A DNA stretch of 64,000 bases, taken from the NCBI GenBank assembly GCA_963726755.1, contig CAVSDB010000003.1, positions 186,001-250,000 of the forward strand. Reading direction: 5' to 3'. The stretch is from DATKIY01 sp963726755. GTDB lineage: Bacteria > Actinomycetota > Actinomycetes > JAHEKZ01. A program made the translations under genes and the position numbers. A model generated the notes under the pieces. It worked only from the letters and a program-made list of their open reading frames with translations, searched no databases and had not been told where the DNA came from. Within the stretch, counting starts at the first letter, position 1, and each line of letters opens with the position of its first letter. Of this stretch, positions 62,435-64,000 are shown piece after piece.

Positions 62435-64000
62435 CTAGCCAGTCGCCGGGTGCAGAGCGGCCAAGAGCAGCAGTCGGAGCATGCTGGACAGTTCGGGGGC
62501 GGCGGCGCTCAGTTCGTCGGTGAAGACTTCAATCAGCCATCGATCGCCGTCCTTGTCTGTGCCACCTGCCGCGATGACGGAAGTCGCCCGCAGCCCGTCC
62601 AAGATCGCCAACTCAGCCGGATCCGCCGTGAGATCACTGCTGTGTACGGAGAACGACCCACCTCGCATGGCCGTCTCGGTCTGCGGGTACGTCGAAAGCG
62701 GAAACACCGAGAGTTCCTCTGTCTGCAATTCGTAGCCGCGGATTCCTGGGATCTCGCGGTAGATGGCGTACTCGGCCGTCTTCACAGAATCGCTGCCGCA
62801 ACCGGCATACGAAATCCACCACCCCAAACCGTCAATGTGGTGCGTGATCAGGTCGGCTACCAGTCCCAATCGGGTCGTAACGGTTTCGGTTCTAGCCTGA
62901 TCTAGTGCACGCAGGGCTGCCTCAAGCAGGTGACCTTGCACACCGTCCTCACGACCGCGTAGCAACCGTCGATCCGGGGAGCCGGAGTCGGAGAGTTCAA
63001 CGATGGGGATGGCCAGTTCGGGAGGCAACGCGCGGCCAGCGATAACCGGCACCTTGGAACGTGTTCGTTTCGCGCGGTACTGAGCCGCATCCGCCAGTCG
63101 AAAGAGTCGACCGACATTGTCGATTGGCCCGATGGCGTCGGTTGTAGCCACCATTCCGCACGCGATCCCGTAGGGCAGTGCGTTCCAACCGAGTCGACAA
63201 ATCGCGTTGGCCGCTTCGTCGAGCTGGGCTACCTCTGGTCCGGCTACCGCGAGACAAAATTCGTCGCCGCCCAACCTAGCCACAATGGAATGTTCGATCC
63301 CGGCTTGCACCTGGGTGAGGAAGCCGGTGAACTGCACGAGGGCTCGGTCCCCCGAATCATGCCCCTGTTGATCGTTGATGGTCTTCAACCCGTTGAGGTC
63401 ACAAACCACCAAGCCGATGGGACGTTCCTCTGCACGAAGTCGAACCGCGGCTGCTTCCAGCCACTCGTCGAGCGCACGTCGATTCGCCAAACCCGTGAGT
63501 GGATCCGTCTGCGCCAGTCGTCCGATGCGATCGAGGTGCTCCAGCGTCTCCATCGCGGCCCCAACCTGGGCGGCCACTGCGGTGCCCCATTCCACGTCAC
63601 CTTCGACGAACGGTGCATGCTCAGCGGTTCGCGCGACGAATAACTCACCCCACCAGTTGCCTGCGTAGAGGATCGGCACGCTCATCGAACTGTGCTTCCC
63701 CAGCAATGCCAGATAGTCGCGATCGTCGGCAGCCAGCTCCGGATCGTCCAGACACAGCACCGCCCCAAGGAGCCCATCGGCCATCTCGGCCAGCCAGGTG
63801 CTGCGGTCTGCTTCGTAGGTCTCGTCCAGGGGCATCGGTTCCTCCCAGTGGGCGAGCTCACCCACGTTGTAGCGGATGCGTAGCAGCCTGGCCTCTTCGT
63901 CCCAAATCCCAAGGGATGCTGACTGGGCGTCCATCGCAAGCATCGCCGCCACAAGAACCCGCTGCCCCGCTTCTGAGTGAGGTGGCGCGACGCTGGCGCG
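62435..64000 (-). CDS. GAF-GGDEF-GAF diguanylate cyclase, copy 3, 5' end outside window
   Basis: At least 521 codons; the reading frame is open to the right edge (the preceding residues read PHSEAGQRVLVAAMLAM), so the true start lies beyond 64000. An N-terminal GAF domain precedes GGDEF (DPLTGLANRRALDEWL, CDLNGLKTINDQQGHDSGD, RLGGDEFCLAV). The C-terminal GAF-like domain has GWWISYAGCGSD and DRWLIEVFTDELS. The I-site is missing (AGIEHSIVARL). It completes a row of three paralogues. Confidence 0.9.
   Translation of the reverse strand, partial: RASVAPPHSEAGQRVLVAAMLAMDAQSASLGIWDEEARLLRIRYNVGELAHWEEPMPLDETYEADRSTWLAEMADGLLGAVLCLDDPELAADDRDYLALLGKHSSMSVPILYAGNWWGELFVARTAEHAPFVEGDVEWGTAVAAQVGAAMETLEHLDRIGRLAQTDPLTGLANRRALDEWLEAAAVRLRAEERPIGLVVCDLNGLKTINDQQGHDSGDRALVQFTGFLTQVQAGIEHSIVARLGGDEFCLAVAGPEVAQLDEAANAICRLGWNALPYGIACGMVATTDAIGPIDNVGRLFRLADAAQYRAKRTRSKVPVIAGRALPPELAIPIVELSDSGSPDRRLLRGREDGVQGHLLEAALRALDQARTETVTTRLGLVADLITHHIDGLGWWISYAGCGSDSVKTAEYAIYREIPGIRGYELQTEELSVFPLSTYPQTETAMRGGSFSVHSSDLTADPAELAILDGLRATSVIAAGGTDKDGDRWLIEVFTDELSAAAPELSSMLRLLLLAALHPATG

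Noticed and set aside
1..64000. tRNA, rRNA, riboswitch and CRISPR signals
   Set aside because: I looked for T-loop-like GGTTCGAATCC patterns, repeated spacers and known riboswitch cores in the intergenic regions and saw none that held up; short RNA genes could still be missed by eye.

Overview
The window is chromosomal DNA from a moderately high-GC actinomycete (class Actinomycetia). The evidence is mycothiol biosynthesis (mshB), coenzyme F420 biosynthesis (fbiA, a fused fbiB), a mycobacterial-type Sdh1 succinate dehydrogenase, actinobacterial families of unknown function (TIGR03089, DUF4245, DUF6542), paired LytR-CpsA-Psr proteins and frequent GTG starts. I cannot name the genus. No rRNA, tRNA, CRISPR array, prophage or complete insertion sequence is visible.

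Layout. 1-12 kb: the 5' end of a membrane AAA+ ATPase, mshB, a divergent S9 peptidase, a five-gene oligopeptide ABC transporter operon (minus strand) and typA. 12-18.6 kb: sdhCAB (the iron-sulfur subunit has a TPR-like tail), a pterin dehydratase, a cupredoxin, a MutT-type Nudix protein and a polytopic membrane protein. 18.7-21.4 kb: a small accessory island with a Phd/RelE-type toxin-antitoxin pair, a truncated SARP regulator, a collagen-like gene with an in-frame stop, a damaged P-loop kinase gene and a strange A-tract. 21.4-35 kb: ychF, rmuC, DUF6542, ispH, xseAB, DUF4245, a molybdate operon (HTH-TOBE regulator, modABC), glpX, an ABC-2 exporter and a class I fumarase. 35-39.4 kb: F420 genes, an AlkA-like glycosylase and a sugar-nucleotide transferase. 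39.4-50.6 kb: cell-envelope genes (SpoIID-like protein, PGRP amidase, TIGR03089, two LCP ligases flanking a polysaccharide ABC exporter). 50.6-57.7 kb: a tightly overlapped nadA-nadB-nadC-purK-purE-thioesterase operon, divergent from an NrtR-type Nudix regulator, with a good candidate operator between them, then GtrA. 57.7-64 kb: three paralogous GAF-GGDEF-GAF proteins interleaved with a PH-domain protein and birA.

Sequence quality matters here. At least ten conserved genes (S9 peptidase, four transporter genes, ABC-2 permease, fbiB, the nucleotidyltransferase, the polysaccharide exporter ATPase, purK, nadB) are interrupted by single frameshifts that leave the homologous protein readable across two or three frames. 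Many other conserved genes are intact. This pattern looks like base-calling or assembly indels rather than gene decay, so I annotate these as one gene each over the full span and state where the frame changes. The accessory island at 18.7-21.4 kb is different: its genes also have missing ends and stops, as expected for real decay.

The most interesting points are the candidate NrtR operator controlling de novo NAD synthesis, the triplicated GAF-GGDEF-GAF cluster lacking the usual inhibitory site, the SdhB-TPR fusion, the matching three-fold beta modules on the two neighbouring cell-wall proteins, and the 19-bp direct repeat bracketing a 173-bp insert between nrtR and gtrA.
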